Shown one piece after another: positions 40,391 through 49,210 of a stretch of DNA of 64,000 nucleotides (positions are counted from its first letter, which is position 1; every line of letters starts with the position of its first letter). The stretch lies in NCBI GenBank assembly GCA_020692565.1, contig JAIMKJ010000006.1:1-64000 (forward strand), given 5' to 3'. Made by a program: the position numbers and the translations under genes. This DNA comes from Thermomonas sp. Lineage in GTDB: Bacteria; Pseudomonadota; Gammaproteobacteria; Xanthomonadales; Xanthomonadaceae. Under the pieces are notes generated by a model. It did not search any database and had not been told where the DNA came from. It worked only from the letters and a program-made list of their open reading frames with translations.

Positions 40391-41391
40391 ACGCCGCCAA
40401 CGCCAATACGCTCGACTGGAGCGTGCTCGACCTCGATTACGAACAGGAAGCCGACCGCATCACCGCACGCCTGCGCGAGATCACCGCGCGGCAGTTGCAC
40501 AGGCGCGGCCTGGTGGTGGCGATCTCCGGCGGCATCGACAGCTCGGCCAGCGTTTCGCTGGCGGTCCGCGCACTCGGCCCGGAGCGCGTGTTCGGCTTGA
40601 TCCTGCCCGAGCGCGACTCCTCCGACGACAGCGCGGTGCGCGCCGGAATCCTCGCCGGGCATCTGGGCATCCGCACCGAGACCGTCGACATCGCCCCGGC
40701 GCTGGAGGCCATCGGCTGCTACCGCGCCCGCGACACCGCGGTGCGCAACACCCTGCCCGAATACGCCGACGGCTGGAAATTCAAGATCGTCATCGACGGC
40801 GGCATCCAGGGGCGTTTCAACCGCTTCCGGCTGATCGCCGAAGCGCCCGACGGCGTGCCGCACGAACGCGATCTCGCACTGGCCGACTACCTCACCATCG
40901 TCGCGGCGACCAATTTCAAGCAGCGCATCCGCAAGACGCTCGAATATTTCCACGCCGATCGCCTGAACTACGGCGTGGTCGGAACGCCCAATCGGCTGGA
41001 ATACGACCAGGGTTTCTTCGTGAAGAACGGCGACGGTTCCGCCGACGTCAAACCCATCGCGCATCTCTACAAATCGCAGGTCTACGGCATGGCGCGCCAT
41101 CTCGGCCTGCCCGAGCGCGTCTGCGCGGCGGTTCCGACCACCGACACCTACAGCCTCAGCCAGGGCCAGGACGAGTTCTATTTCGCCCTGCCCTACCGGC
41201 AGATGGATCTGGCGCTGTATGCGCTGAATCACGGATTCCCGGCGTCGGCGCTGGCCGCTGCGCTGGGGATCGACGAAGCGCAGGCGAAAGCGATCTACGA
41301 CGACATCGGCAACAAGCGCCGGACCACGCGCTACATGCATCTGCCGCCGGTGCTGGTGGCGGACGTTCCCGAGCCCCACGCGCAGGCGTGA
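40387..41391 (+). CDS. NAD synthase-like ammonia-dependent amide synthase (NadE-like)
   Basis: LVVAISGGIDSSASVSLAVRALG PP-loop; VGTPNRLEYDQGFFVKNGDGSADVKPIAHLYKSQVYGMARHLGLPERV; no nitrilase/glutaminase domain; ATGA overlap with upstream ligase. Confidence 0.88.
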   Translation: MNAANANTLDWSVLDLDYEQEADRITARLREITARQLHRRGLVVAISGGIDSSASVSLAVRALGPERVFGLILPERDSSDDSAVRAGILAGHLGIRTETVDIAPALEAIGCYRARDTAVRNTLPEYADGWKFKIVIDGGIQGRFNRFRLIAEAPDGVPHERDLALADYLTIVAATNFKQRIRKTLEYFHADRLNYGVVGTPNRLEYDQGFFVKNGDGSADVKPIAHLYKSQVYGMARHLGLPERVCAAVPTTDTYSLSQGQDEFYFALPYRQMDLALYALNHGFPASALAAALGIDEAQAKAIYDDIGNKRRTTRYMHLPPVLVADVPEPHAQA

Positions 41392-41407
41392 GCATTCACT
41401 TATAAGC

Positions 41408-42463
41408 ATGGGCGAGACCGCGCCGCCGCAGTATTCGACGCGCAATGGCGATCCCGTCGTCGACCGCGAGGCCGTCCTCGCGGTGTGGCGCGGCAATCTC
41501 GGCCGGGATGTGCGGATGGCCGCGAAATACGACTGGTTCTATGGCCGCGCGCCCAGCGATGCACCGCTGCTGCAGCTGTTGATGCATGCGGGCACGCCCC
41601 AACCCGTGGGCGTCTGCGCCGCAGGACGGCGCCGGATGCTGCACGACGGCCGCGAGCGGCGCGCGGGCGTGCTGGTGGATCTGGCGGTGACGCCCGCGCA
41701 TCGTTCGCTCGGCCCTGCGCTGATCCTGCAGCAGGGACTGTTCGCCGCCGGCCAGCGCGATCTCGATCTGCTGTACGGCTTCCCGAATCCGAAAGCCGCG
41801 CCGGTCTTCAAACGCATCGGTTACCGCAAGCTCGCGGAGATGGTGCGCCATGCGCGCGTGGTACGACATGCCGCTTACGTGCGGCGACGCATCGCGACAT
41901 TGCCGGCATTCGCCGCAGCGCCGCTGGGCGCACTCATCGACCTGGGCCATCGGCTGCGCGATGCCTGGCGCTTCCCGCATGCGCGCCGGCTGCGCGCGCA
42001 GTGGCAGGACCGCGCGCCCGACATCCAGTCGCTCTGGGATGCATCGCCCAAGCCTGCGGCATTCACCGCGCTGCGCGACGCCGCGCATCTGCGCTGGCGT
42101 TTCGACGATGCGCCCACGTCCGACGGACAATCGCCGTTCCGTCATCTGCTGTTGTCCGATGGCGATGCGTTGGCGGCGTGGTTCGCGACCCGCACCGATA
42201 CCGGTACGCTGCATGTGCACGATTTCTGGTCGTGCGACGGCGCGCAGCCGGCGCCCGCGATCGTGGCCGCGCTGCTACGCGCCGCGCGCGCACAGGGCCA
42301 CGCGGCAGTATCGATCGAATTGGCGACATCAGAAGCGCGTCTGCAGCCTTGGCGACAGCTCGGCTTCGAAGCGCGCGGCCAGCGACCGGTGTTCGGCGTA
42401 TTGCCGGGCGATTCGGACGAGGCGGTCGACCTGCACCTGACCTCGGCCGACGAAGACGAGTAA
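41408..42463 (+). CDS. GNAT-family acetyltransferase-like protein
   Basis: RRAGVLVDLAVTPAHRSLGPALILQQGLFAAGQRDLDLLYGFPNPKAAPVFKRIGY. Confidence 0.75.
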   Translation: MGETAPPQYSTRNGDPVVDREAVLAVWRGNLGRDVRMAAKYDWFYGRAPSDAPLLQLLMHAGTPQPVGVCAAGRRRMLHDGRERRAGVLVDLAVTPAHRSLGPALILQQGLFAAGQRDLDLLYGFPNPKAAPVFKRIGYRKLAEMVRHARVVRHAAYVRRRIATLPAFAAAPLGALIDLGHRLRDAWRFPHARRLRAQWQDRAPDIQSLWDASPKPAAFTALRDAAHLRWRFDDAPTSDGQSPFRHLLLSDGDALAAWFATRTDTGTLHVHDFWSCDGAQPAPAIVAALLRAARAQGHAAVSIELATSEARLQPWRQLGFEARGQRPVFGVLPGDSDEAVDLHLTSADEDE

Positions 42464-42466
42464 CGC

Positions 42467-43528
42467 TTATCCGGCAAGTCGCCGGCTGTCGCGACGGAAC
42501 AGATACCAGGCCAGCCGATCCGGGCGGAATGTTCCATTCGCGTCCGCAACCGTATCGGTTTCATAACCGGTGCGGCCCAGCAGCCACGACGGCTTGTCGC
42601 CCACCGGATTCAATACCGGGACACTGGTGAACAACAGTTCATAGCCCGCTTCCCGCGCCTGCGCGGCGATGCCATCGTCGAACGCGCCGTGCGGGAACGA
42701 CATCGTGGCGCAGGCATCGGAGGCCAGACCCGCATGCGGCGACTGCGGCGCCAGCATCGTCGCCATCGCGGCGCGCGCACCGCCGAGTTCGGTCGCGAGG
42801 TTCTCGGCGCGGGTCATCGCCACGTGACTCTTGCCGTGCAATCCGAGCTCGACACCGCCCGCGCGGAGCCGCCCGAGATCGTCGATGTCGATCATGTGCT
42901 GCAGACCATCGTCCAGCGCATCGGCATGACGTTCGAGAACGGCGCGACGCGACGCCGACGGCATGGTTTCGAGCCGCGCGATGAGCCGACGCAGACCTGC
43001 GATGCCGGCGCGCTCGCCGCCATGCCCGACGCCTCCGAACGCATCGCCATCGTGCTCGACCACGCTCGCGGCCAAAGCCTCCAGCGACAGGGTTCCGCGC
43101 CGCCACGCCGCGACGATCCGCTCCTGGTAGAACGGCTGCTTCGCGCCTACCGCATCGGCCGCGACGAACATCACCGCAGGCAGGCCGGCGCTGCGCAGTG
43201 CCGGCAGGGCGTAATCGACATTGTCCAACCAGCCATCGTCGAAGCTGATCAGCAGCGCGCGCGGCGGCAGCCCGGCACCGTCGCGACGCGCGCGCAGCAC
43301 GTCCTGCAGCGACACCACGCGGTAATGACGCTTGAAGAACGCGAGCGACGACGCGAACAGGTCATCGCCGAGGGTATAGTCGGGATCGCACGAGGCCCAG
43401 CGCGGATCGTCCGGACGCAGGGTGCGGTGGAACATCACCACCGTTAGACTATCGGCGTTGCGCAGCCGGTGATACAGGCCCAGCGCACCGCTGAAATACA
43501 GACACTTTCTGGCGAAGTCCTTGAGCAT
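42467..43528 (-). CDS. Polysaccharide deacetylase family protein
   Basis: LTVVMFHRTLRPDDPRWASCDPDYTLGDDLFASSLAFFKRHYRVVSLQDVL; ALLISFDDGWLDNVDYALPALRSAGLPAVMFV. Confidence 0.9.
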   Translation of the reverse strand: MLKDFARKCLYFSGALGLYHRLRNADSLTVVMFHRTLRPDDPRWASCDPDYTLGDDLFASSLAFFKRHYRVVSLQDVLRARRDGAGLPPRALLISFDDGWLDNVDYALPALRSAGLPAVMFVAADAVGAKQPFYQERIVAAWRRGTLSLEALAASVVEHDGDAFGGVGHGGERAGIAGLRRLIARLETMPSASRRAVLERHADALDDGLQHMIDIDDLGRLRAGGVELGLHGKSHVAMTRAENLATELGGARAAMATMLAPQSPHAGLASDACATMSFPHGAFDDGIAAQAREAGYELLFTSVPVLNPVGDKPSWLLGRTGYETDTVADANGTFRPDRLAWYLFRRDSRRLAG

Positions 43529-44456
43529 GGCGCGCGCGATCGAAGCCCCCACCGAAGTTTCCGCGATTATACCGACCTACAACCGACGCGAGCTGGTGCA
43601 GCGCGCCATCGACTCCGTATTGGCGCAGACGCATGCGGTCGCCGAAATCGTGGTCGTCGACGACGGTTCCACCGACGGCACCGGCGATGCGCTGCGCGCA
43701 CGTTACGGAGAACGCATCCGCTATCACTGGCAGGCCAACGCCGGCGTGTCCGCTGCGCGTAACGCCGGCATGGCCCTCGCCACCGGTCGATATTTCGCGC
43801 TGCTCGACAGCGACGACCTGTGGCGTCCGGACAAGACCGCGCGGCAGGCCGACTGGCTCGATGCCCGCCCCGGGTTCGGCATGGTCCTGTGCGACGTGGT
43901 GCGCGTGGACGCCGACGGCACGCCTTACGACACCTTCCGCCGTCGCGACGTGTTGCGCGAAGACGGCTGGGCGCTGCGCTGGTTGCTGCTGAATCCGTCG
44001 CTGGTCCCGGCATCGGTCATGCTCCGGCGCGAGGTCTTCGAGACCTGCGGCGGCTTCGATCCGACGCTGCGCACCGCCGAAGACATCGATTTCCACCTGC
44101 GCGTCGCCCGGCACTGGCGAATCGGCGTGGTCGAAGCACCGCTGGTCGAAGCGATGCGCGGCCACGACGGACTGTCTGCGACCGCGACGACCTATGACGA
44201 CTACGTGAAGGTCGTGGAACGCGCGGTGGCCGATGCCGAAGGTATCGTCGACCTCTCCGTGCGCCGCGAAGCGCTGGCCATCACCTACGCGCGCAATGCG
44301 CGCGGCATGGTCATCCGCAAGCGTTGGCGCGACGCCTGGCGCCTGTGGCGCGCGGCCTTGAAGCAAGCGCCCACGGCAGCGGCACGGAAAGAGGCGTTTT
44401 CGCTGTTGCCCTGGGCGGCGAAACGGATGCTCGCGGGTTTGCTTGGGCGGCATTGA
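43527..44456 (+). CDS. Glycosyltransferase family 2
   Basis: VSAIIPTYNRRELVQRAIDSVLAQTHAVAEIVVVDDGSTDGTGDALRARYG; NAGVSAARNAGMALATGRYFALLDSDDLWRPDK. Confidence 0.93.
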   Translation: MARAIEAPTEVSAIIPTYNRRELVQRAIDSVLAQTHAVAEIVVVDDGSTDGTGDALRARYGERIRYHWQANAGVSAARNAGMALATGRYFALLDSDDLWRPDKTARQADWLDARPGFGMVLCDVVRVDADGTPYDTFRRRDVLREDGWALRWLLLNPSLVPASVMLRREVFETCGGFDPTLRTAEDIDFHLRVARHWRIGVVEAPLVEAMRGHDGLSATATTYDDYVKVVERAVADAEGIVDLSVRREALAITYARNARGMVIRKRWRDAWRLWRAALKQAPTAAARKEAFSLLPWAAKRMLAGLLGRH

Positions 44457-44518
44457 GGGCGGGAGGCCCTGCTTGGCATGCTGGGCTTCGCTGCGCTCAG
44501 CCCAGCCTACGATTCCAT

Positions 44519-44594
44519 GTAGGAGGGGCTTCAGCCCCGAGCTCTACCGCATGGCCTCCGTCGGTTGAAAGCTCGGGCCTGAAGGCCCTCCTAC
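44519..44594. repeat. Palindromic intergenic repeat (GTAGGAGGGGCTTCAGCCCCGAGC...GCTCGGGCCTGAAGGCCCTCCTAC)
   Basis: 24-bp inverted arms; core shared with the element at 9398..9439. Confidence 0.8.
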
Positions 44595-44624
44595 ACGCGC
44601 AAACAGAACGGAGCTGCGAATCGC

Positions 44625-46070
44625 TCAACGCGCGCCGCGCCCGAACAACACCACCTCGACCGTCTGCAGCATGATCATCAGATCGAAGATCAGGCCGTGA
44701 TTCTTGACGTAGAACAGGTCGAACTTCAGCTTTTCGTTCGCGTCGCGGACCGAGGCGCCGTAGGGATAACGCAGTTGCGCCCAACCGGTCAGCCCGGGTT
44801 TCACCGAATGACGCACGTCGTAATAGCGGATCTCGCTGTTCAGCATTTCGACGAACTGCGGACGTTCCGGCCGCGGGCCGACGAAACTCATGTCGCCGCC
44901 CAGCACCAGGAACAGTTGCGGCAATTCGTCCAGCCGGGTATTGCGGATGAACTTGCCGATCCGGGTACTGCGATCGTCGTCCTTGGTCGCCCAGCGCGCC
45001 ACGCCGTCGCTTTCGGCGTCGGCGCGCATGCTGCGGAATTTCACCATTTCGAAATGGCGACCGTGCTCTCCGACGCGGATCTGTCGATAGATCACCGGAC
45101 CTTTCGACTCCAGCCTCACCGCCAGGGCGACCAGCAGCATCACCGGCCAGGCCGCCGCCAGCAACGCGCCCGCAGCGACCAGATCGAAGAAACGCTTGGT
45201 CAGGCGACGCGGCGTGGAATAGTCGAAACCGCCCGAGAACACCAGCCACGACGGATCGACGATATTGAGCTGGACCATACCCGCCTCGCGCTCGAAGAAG
45301 GTCGACAGATCGGTGACCAGCACGCCCAGTTGCACACAGTTGAGCATCTGTTCCATCGGCATCGCGCCTCGGCGCTCGTCGGGCGCGATCACGATTTCGT
45401 CGACATCCAGACGAACGGCGATGGCGCACAGGGTTTCGTCCGTGCGGATCAACAGCGCCTCATCGACCACGGTCGACTGATGGCCCACCGGCACGAAGCC
45501 GAGGATCTTGAACGATTGGCGATCGCTCTGGCGACGCAGCCGGGTATTGATGAGATTGGCGTTGCTGCCGGCGCCGTAGACCAGCACACGCTGTTTGAGC
45601 GCCTGCGCCGTGGACAAGCGCGAGACCAGGTAACGCACGCCGACCACGCCTCCCGCGCCGATGGCCAGCGACAGCGCCAGCACACCGCGGCCGATGTAGG
45701 CATCAGGAATCAGGTAATAGATGACCAGCAGGGTGACGCCACCGAGCGCGAACGAGAAGCCGATCCGCAACAGCAGATCGAGACGGCTGTGACGCACGCA
45801 GGCCTGATACAGACCGAACGTCAGCATTGCGCCGGTCAGGCACAGCGCGACCAGCATGGAGCGCAATGCGATGCCTTCCACGAAATGCTCGAGACCGCTG
45901 GGGTCCGCATGGAAACGCAGTCGCGCGGCGGCCATGACCGACACGATCAATACGCACAGTTCGGTGAACCATAAACTACGGATCGCGAATGTTTTGCGAC
46001 TGGATCTGACCGTCCTCACGCATCCCCCCTGACATGCCTGCCTACGGAACGCGCGGCGAATGGCATGCAA
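44625..46070 (-). CDS. Undecaprenyl-phosphate sugar phosphotransferase (EpsB/WcaJ-type initiating transferase)
   Basis: KRFFDLVAAGALLAAAWPVMLLVALAVRLESKGPVIYRQIRVGEHGRHFEMVKFRSMRADAE; IRNTRLDELPQLFLVLGGDMSFVGPRPERPQFVE. Start may be GTG 46019. Confidence 0.94.
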   Translation of the reverse strand: MHAIRRAFRRQACQGGCVRTVRSSRKTFAIRSLWFTELCVLIVSVMAAARLRFHADPSGLEHFVEGIALRSMLVALCLTGAMLTFGLYQACVRHSRLDLLLRIGFSFALGGVTLLVIYYLIPDAYIGRGVLALSLAIGAGGVVGVRYLVSRLSTAQALKQRVLVYGAGSNANLINTRLRRQSDRQSFKILGFVPVGHQSTVVDEALLIRTDETLCAIAVRLDVDEIVIAPDERRGAMPMEQMLNCVQLGVLVTDLSTFFEREAGMVQLNIVDPSWLVFSGGFDYSTPRRLTKRFFDLVAAGALLAAAWPVMLLVALAVRLESKGPVIYRQIRVGEHGRHFEMVKFRSMRADAESDGVARWATKDDDRSTRIGKFIRNTRLDELPQLFLVLGGDMSFVGPRPERPQFVEMLNSEIRYYDVRHSVKPGLTGWAQLRYPYGASVRDANEKLKFDLFYVKNHGLIFDLMIMLQTVEVVLFGRGAR

Positions 46071-46426
46071 AATCGCCCGGCACCCGCCCCGCCGGAGCGG
46101 TTCGGATGTTCCAGGCTGTTCTGCACTTGCCCCCTGTGCCGACTACGCCCCTCTTGCCGGGTCGGCGGCGCGCTTTCGCGGCGTCCGCAACTTCCCGTCC
46201 CCGGTTCACTATCCAACAACGTCACACTTCGCCAAAGCCGGACAGCACGCCGCCGATCCGATCCGGACGTCATTCCATGCGTCGGCGCATGGATTGGACC
46301 GATCGGACATCAAGGTCTGCGGCAGCGGAATCCGTTGCATCCATTCAACGCACGGAGAACGCCTCTATCGCTCGCACAGGGATGAGGGCATCCCGGCCAC
46401 GTCCCGCGACGCAGCGCGGCCAGGCC

Positions 46427-48352
46427 TCATGCGGACATGGTGCGGTCGCGGCCTTCGCCTTTGGCGCGGTACATCGCGCTGTCGGCGCGCCGCAACAGCG
46501 TTTCGACATCGTCGTCCCGGCTCGCTTCGGCAACGCCCAGACTGATCGTGGCGCGTTCGCCATCAGCGAAGCCCTCGTATTCCGCACCGGAGACGGCGCT
46601 GCGGAAGGCTTCCGCCACCTCGTGCGCGCGTGCCGCCGGGGTGCCGGGCAGAACGACCAGGAACTCTTCGCCTCCCATCCGCCCCACCCGTGCACCCACG
46701 GGAAGCAGGCGACCGATGAGTTCGGCGATCGCGCACAACACACGATCGCCGCCATGATGGCCGTGCAGGTCATTGATGCGCTTGAAGTGATCGACATCGA
46801 AAGCGATCACGCTCAAACGCTCTCCTCCCGATTGCGCCGCACGCAGCGCGCGATCGAGGAAATCCATGATCTTCCGGCGATTCGGCATGCCGGTCAGTTC
46901 GTCGGTCATCGCCAGCCTGCGCAAGCGGCGCCCCCTGTTCACCAGTTGCAGCGCCATCGCCGCAAGCAACGTGAAGAATGCCGCGCCGAAGATGATGAAC
47001 ATGCGCTGCAGCGAGCGCACCCGTTCGGCGTTGCGCAGCGCTTCGCCGCGATGCGCGTTCTCGATCAGCAGCGCGCGGTTCTCCTGTTCCTTCTTCGCGG
47101 AATCGAACTGGACCCGCAGACGGGAACTCTGCTCTTCGCGCGCGCGCTTCTCCAATTGTTCCTGCGCACGGCGATAGGCCATCGAAGCGTCGTAGGCCTT
47201 GCGCCATTCGCCTCCCGCTGCGCGCGCGTCGGCCATGGCGTCGTAGATTTTCGCGAGGTAGCGGGGGTTGTTGTGCGTACGGAAGTGCTGCTCGGCGAAT
47301 ACCAGATCCTCCACCGCCTCGGGGATGCGCCCGCTCGCACGTAATGCCTTGGCGCGGGCAATACGGGTACGCGCGACGCTTTCGGCATCGTCGTTCGCGA
47401 TGAAATGCGCCAAAGCGCGCTCGATCCACGGCAGCGCCTCGTCCGCCTTGCCCTGCTTGACCAGCAGCGCACCGATCGAGCGTTCGCTTTCGGCGACCGC
47501 GGCGCGCGCCCCCAACGCGGTATCGATCTCCAGCGCACGGCGATAGTCCTGCAGCGCAGCATCGAATTCGCCCTTCATCTCGCGCGCCGAAGCGATGTTG
47601 AACAACGATGTCGCCACCTCGCCGCTCAGTCCCGCGGCTTCGTTTTCCTTCAACAACTGGCGGTAATAGCCGATGGCTTTGTCGTACTCGCCGACGTTCT
47701 CGTCGCTGTAGACGTTGGCGATGGCGTTGAGCGTGTAGCGCTGGCCGCTTTTCTGGCCGATCTCGACATTGAGCGCATAGGCGCGATCGAGATCGGCGAT
47801 CGCGTCGTCGTATCGCCCGTGATAGTGACGGCTGCCGCCGCGCAGGGCCAAGGCGTCGGCCAACACTTCTTTGTCTTCGATGGCGTCCCCGGCTTTCCGG
47901 GCGCTGGCGACTGCGCGATCGAACGCGATCGCGGCTTCGCCCGGCTTGCCCAGCAGATCCAGCGCATACCCCCTGCAGCTTAGGAAGCCTGCGCTGGATC
48001 GCGCATCGGCCGCCTCGACCGATCCGCGCAGTCCACGCTCGGCGATCGGCAGTGCTGCGGCGGCATCGACCGCAGCCGTGGTGTTGCACAGGACATTCTG
48101 CGCGCTGCGCTGCAGCGCCGGGTCACCCAGGCCGCGCACGGCCGTCGCGGCGCGCTGCGCCAGCAGACGCGCGCGCCCTGGGTCCTTCTCCTCCAGCGCC
48201 CTGGCTTCGGCCAACAGCGCGATCACGTCCGCACGGCCCGGAGCGGACGGTCTGGTGGCCGGCTGCGCAGTCGCAGCCCACGCCACGCACAGGAGAAGCG
48301 GGATCCACCATCGGACGCGCGACGGCCGAAGGTCGAGGCGCGCGCGCTGCAT
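46427..48352 (-). CDS. TPR-containing GGDEF diguanylate cyclase
   Basis: ORF to 48451; likely start MQRARLDLRP at 48352 with signal/TM; TPR helices; TM FIIFGAAFFTLLAAMALQLV; MTDELTGMPNRRKIMDFLDRAL and RMGGEEFLVVLPG. Confidence 0.92.
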   Translation of the reverse strand: MQRARLDLRPSRVRWWIPLLLCVAWAATAQPATRPSAPGRADVIALLAEARALEEKDPGRARLLAQRAATAVRGLGDPALQRSAQNVLCNTTAAVDAAAALPIAERGLRGSVEAADARSSAGFLSCRGYALDLLGKPGEAAIAFDRAVASARKAGDAIEDKEVLADALALRGGSRHYHGRYDDAIADLDRAYALNVEIGQKSGQRYTLNAIANVYSDENVGEYDKAIGYYRQLLKENEAAGLSGEVATSLFNIASAREMKGEFDAALQDYRRALEIDTALGARAAVAESERSIGALLVKQGKADEALPWIERALAHFIANDDAESVARTRIARAKALRASGRIPEAVEDLVFAEQHFRTHNNPRYLAKIYDAMADARAAGGEWRKAYDASMAYRRAQEQLEKRAREEQSSRLRVQFDSAKKEQENRALLIENAHRGEALRNAERVRSLQRMFIIFGAAFFTLLAAMALQLVNRGRRLRRLAMTDELTGMPNRRKIMDFLDRALRAAQSGGERLSVIAFDVDHFKRINDLHGHHGGDRVLCAIAELIGRLLPVGARVGRMGGEEFLVVLPGTPAARAHEVAEAFRSAVSGAEYEGFADGERATISLGVAEASRDDDVETLLRRADSAMYRAKGEGRDRTMSA

Positions 48353-48741
48353 TCGCGACGATACGATCACGCGCAGACGGCCGCTCGCGACGGTGCGACT
48401 GTCGTCGGCGCGGAGCGCCGGGATGGATGCGGCGCACGCTGGCACGCGCATGCCGCCAGAACGCCGGGTGGAAGCCCTGGGATCATGCTGTCCGCCCCCT
48501 GCGGAAATCGATTCATGGCCGGCGCCTCCTCGTGGAGCCCTGGCCGTGGAAGCCGCGGATTCTAATGCGCCGCATTGGCGGATGAAGCGCGATCCATCGC
48601 GATGTTTCCGGGGATTCAGGCATGGATGACCTGCCGGGAATGGCTCCTGCTCGCAGCATCATGCACCCTCAGTCGCCCGGCATGCACCCGGACGCCCGTT
48701 CCGACCGCATCTCCGGCGAACGCTCCTGGCCGCGGCCATTC

Positions 48742-48757
48742 TAGACAAATTGTTCTA
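48742..48757. promoter_or_regulatory. Candidate BlaI-type operator upstream of blaI
   Basis: TAGACAAATTGTTCTA, with perfect ACAA-N-TTGT core at 48745..48753, about 45 bp upstream of the BlaI-like start. Confidence 0.5.
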
Positions 48758-48799
48758 CACGCAGTAACGTGCCCGGCAACTCGACCGGACCACCCCGCC

Positions 48800-49210
48800 A
48801 TGCCGCGTCCCGCAAAGCTGCCCAAGCCCACCCCCGCCGAGCTGGACATGCTCCGCCTGCTCTGGCAGCTCGGTCCCTGCACGGTCAAACAGGCCCACGA
48901 AGCACGGCTGCTGGAACGTCCGGATGCCGCCTACGCCAGCGTGCTGCGCCTGCTGCAGATCATGCACGGCAAGGGCCTGCTGACCCGCGACGAAAGCCAG
49001 CGCTCGCACGTGTACGCACCCGCGCAGGCGCAGGACTCACTGCAGACCAACCTGCTGCGCGATCTGATCCACAAGGCGTTCTCGGGGTCCGGCAAGGATC
49101 TGGTGATGGCCGCGCTGCGCAGCCATGTCAGCGACGAGGAACGCGCCCAGATCCACGCCGAAATCCAGCGTTCCCTCCGGGACGACGAACACGGAGACCC
49201 GCAGCCATGA
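48800..49210 (+). CDS. BlaI/MecI/CopY family transcriptional repressor
   Basis: MPRPAKLPKPTPAELDMLRLLWQLGPCTVKQAHEARLLERPDAAYASVLRLLQIMHGKGLLTRDESQRSHVYAP. Confidence 0.93.
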   Translation: MPRPAKLPKPTPAELDMLRLLWQLGPCTVKQAHEARLLERPDAAYASVLRLLQIMHGKGLLTRDESQRSHVYAPAQAQDSLQTNLLRDLIHKAFSGSGKDLVMAALRSHVSDEERAQIHAEIQRSLRDDEHGDPQP

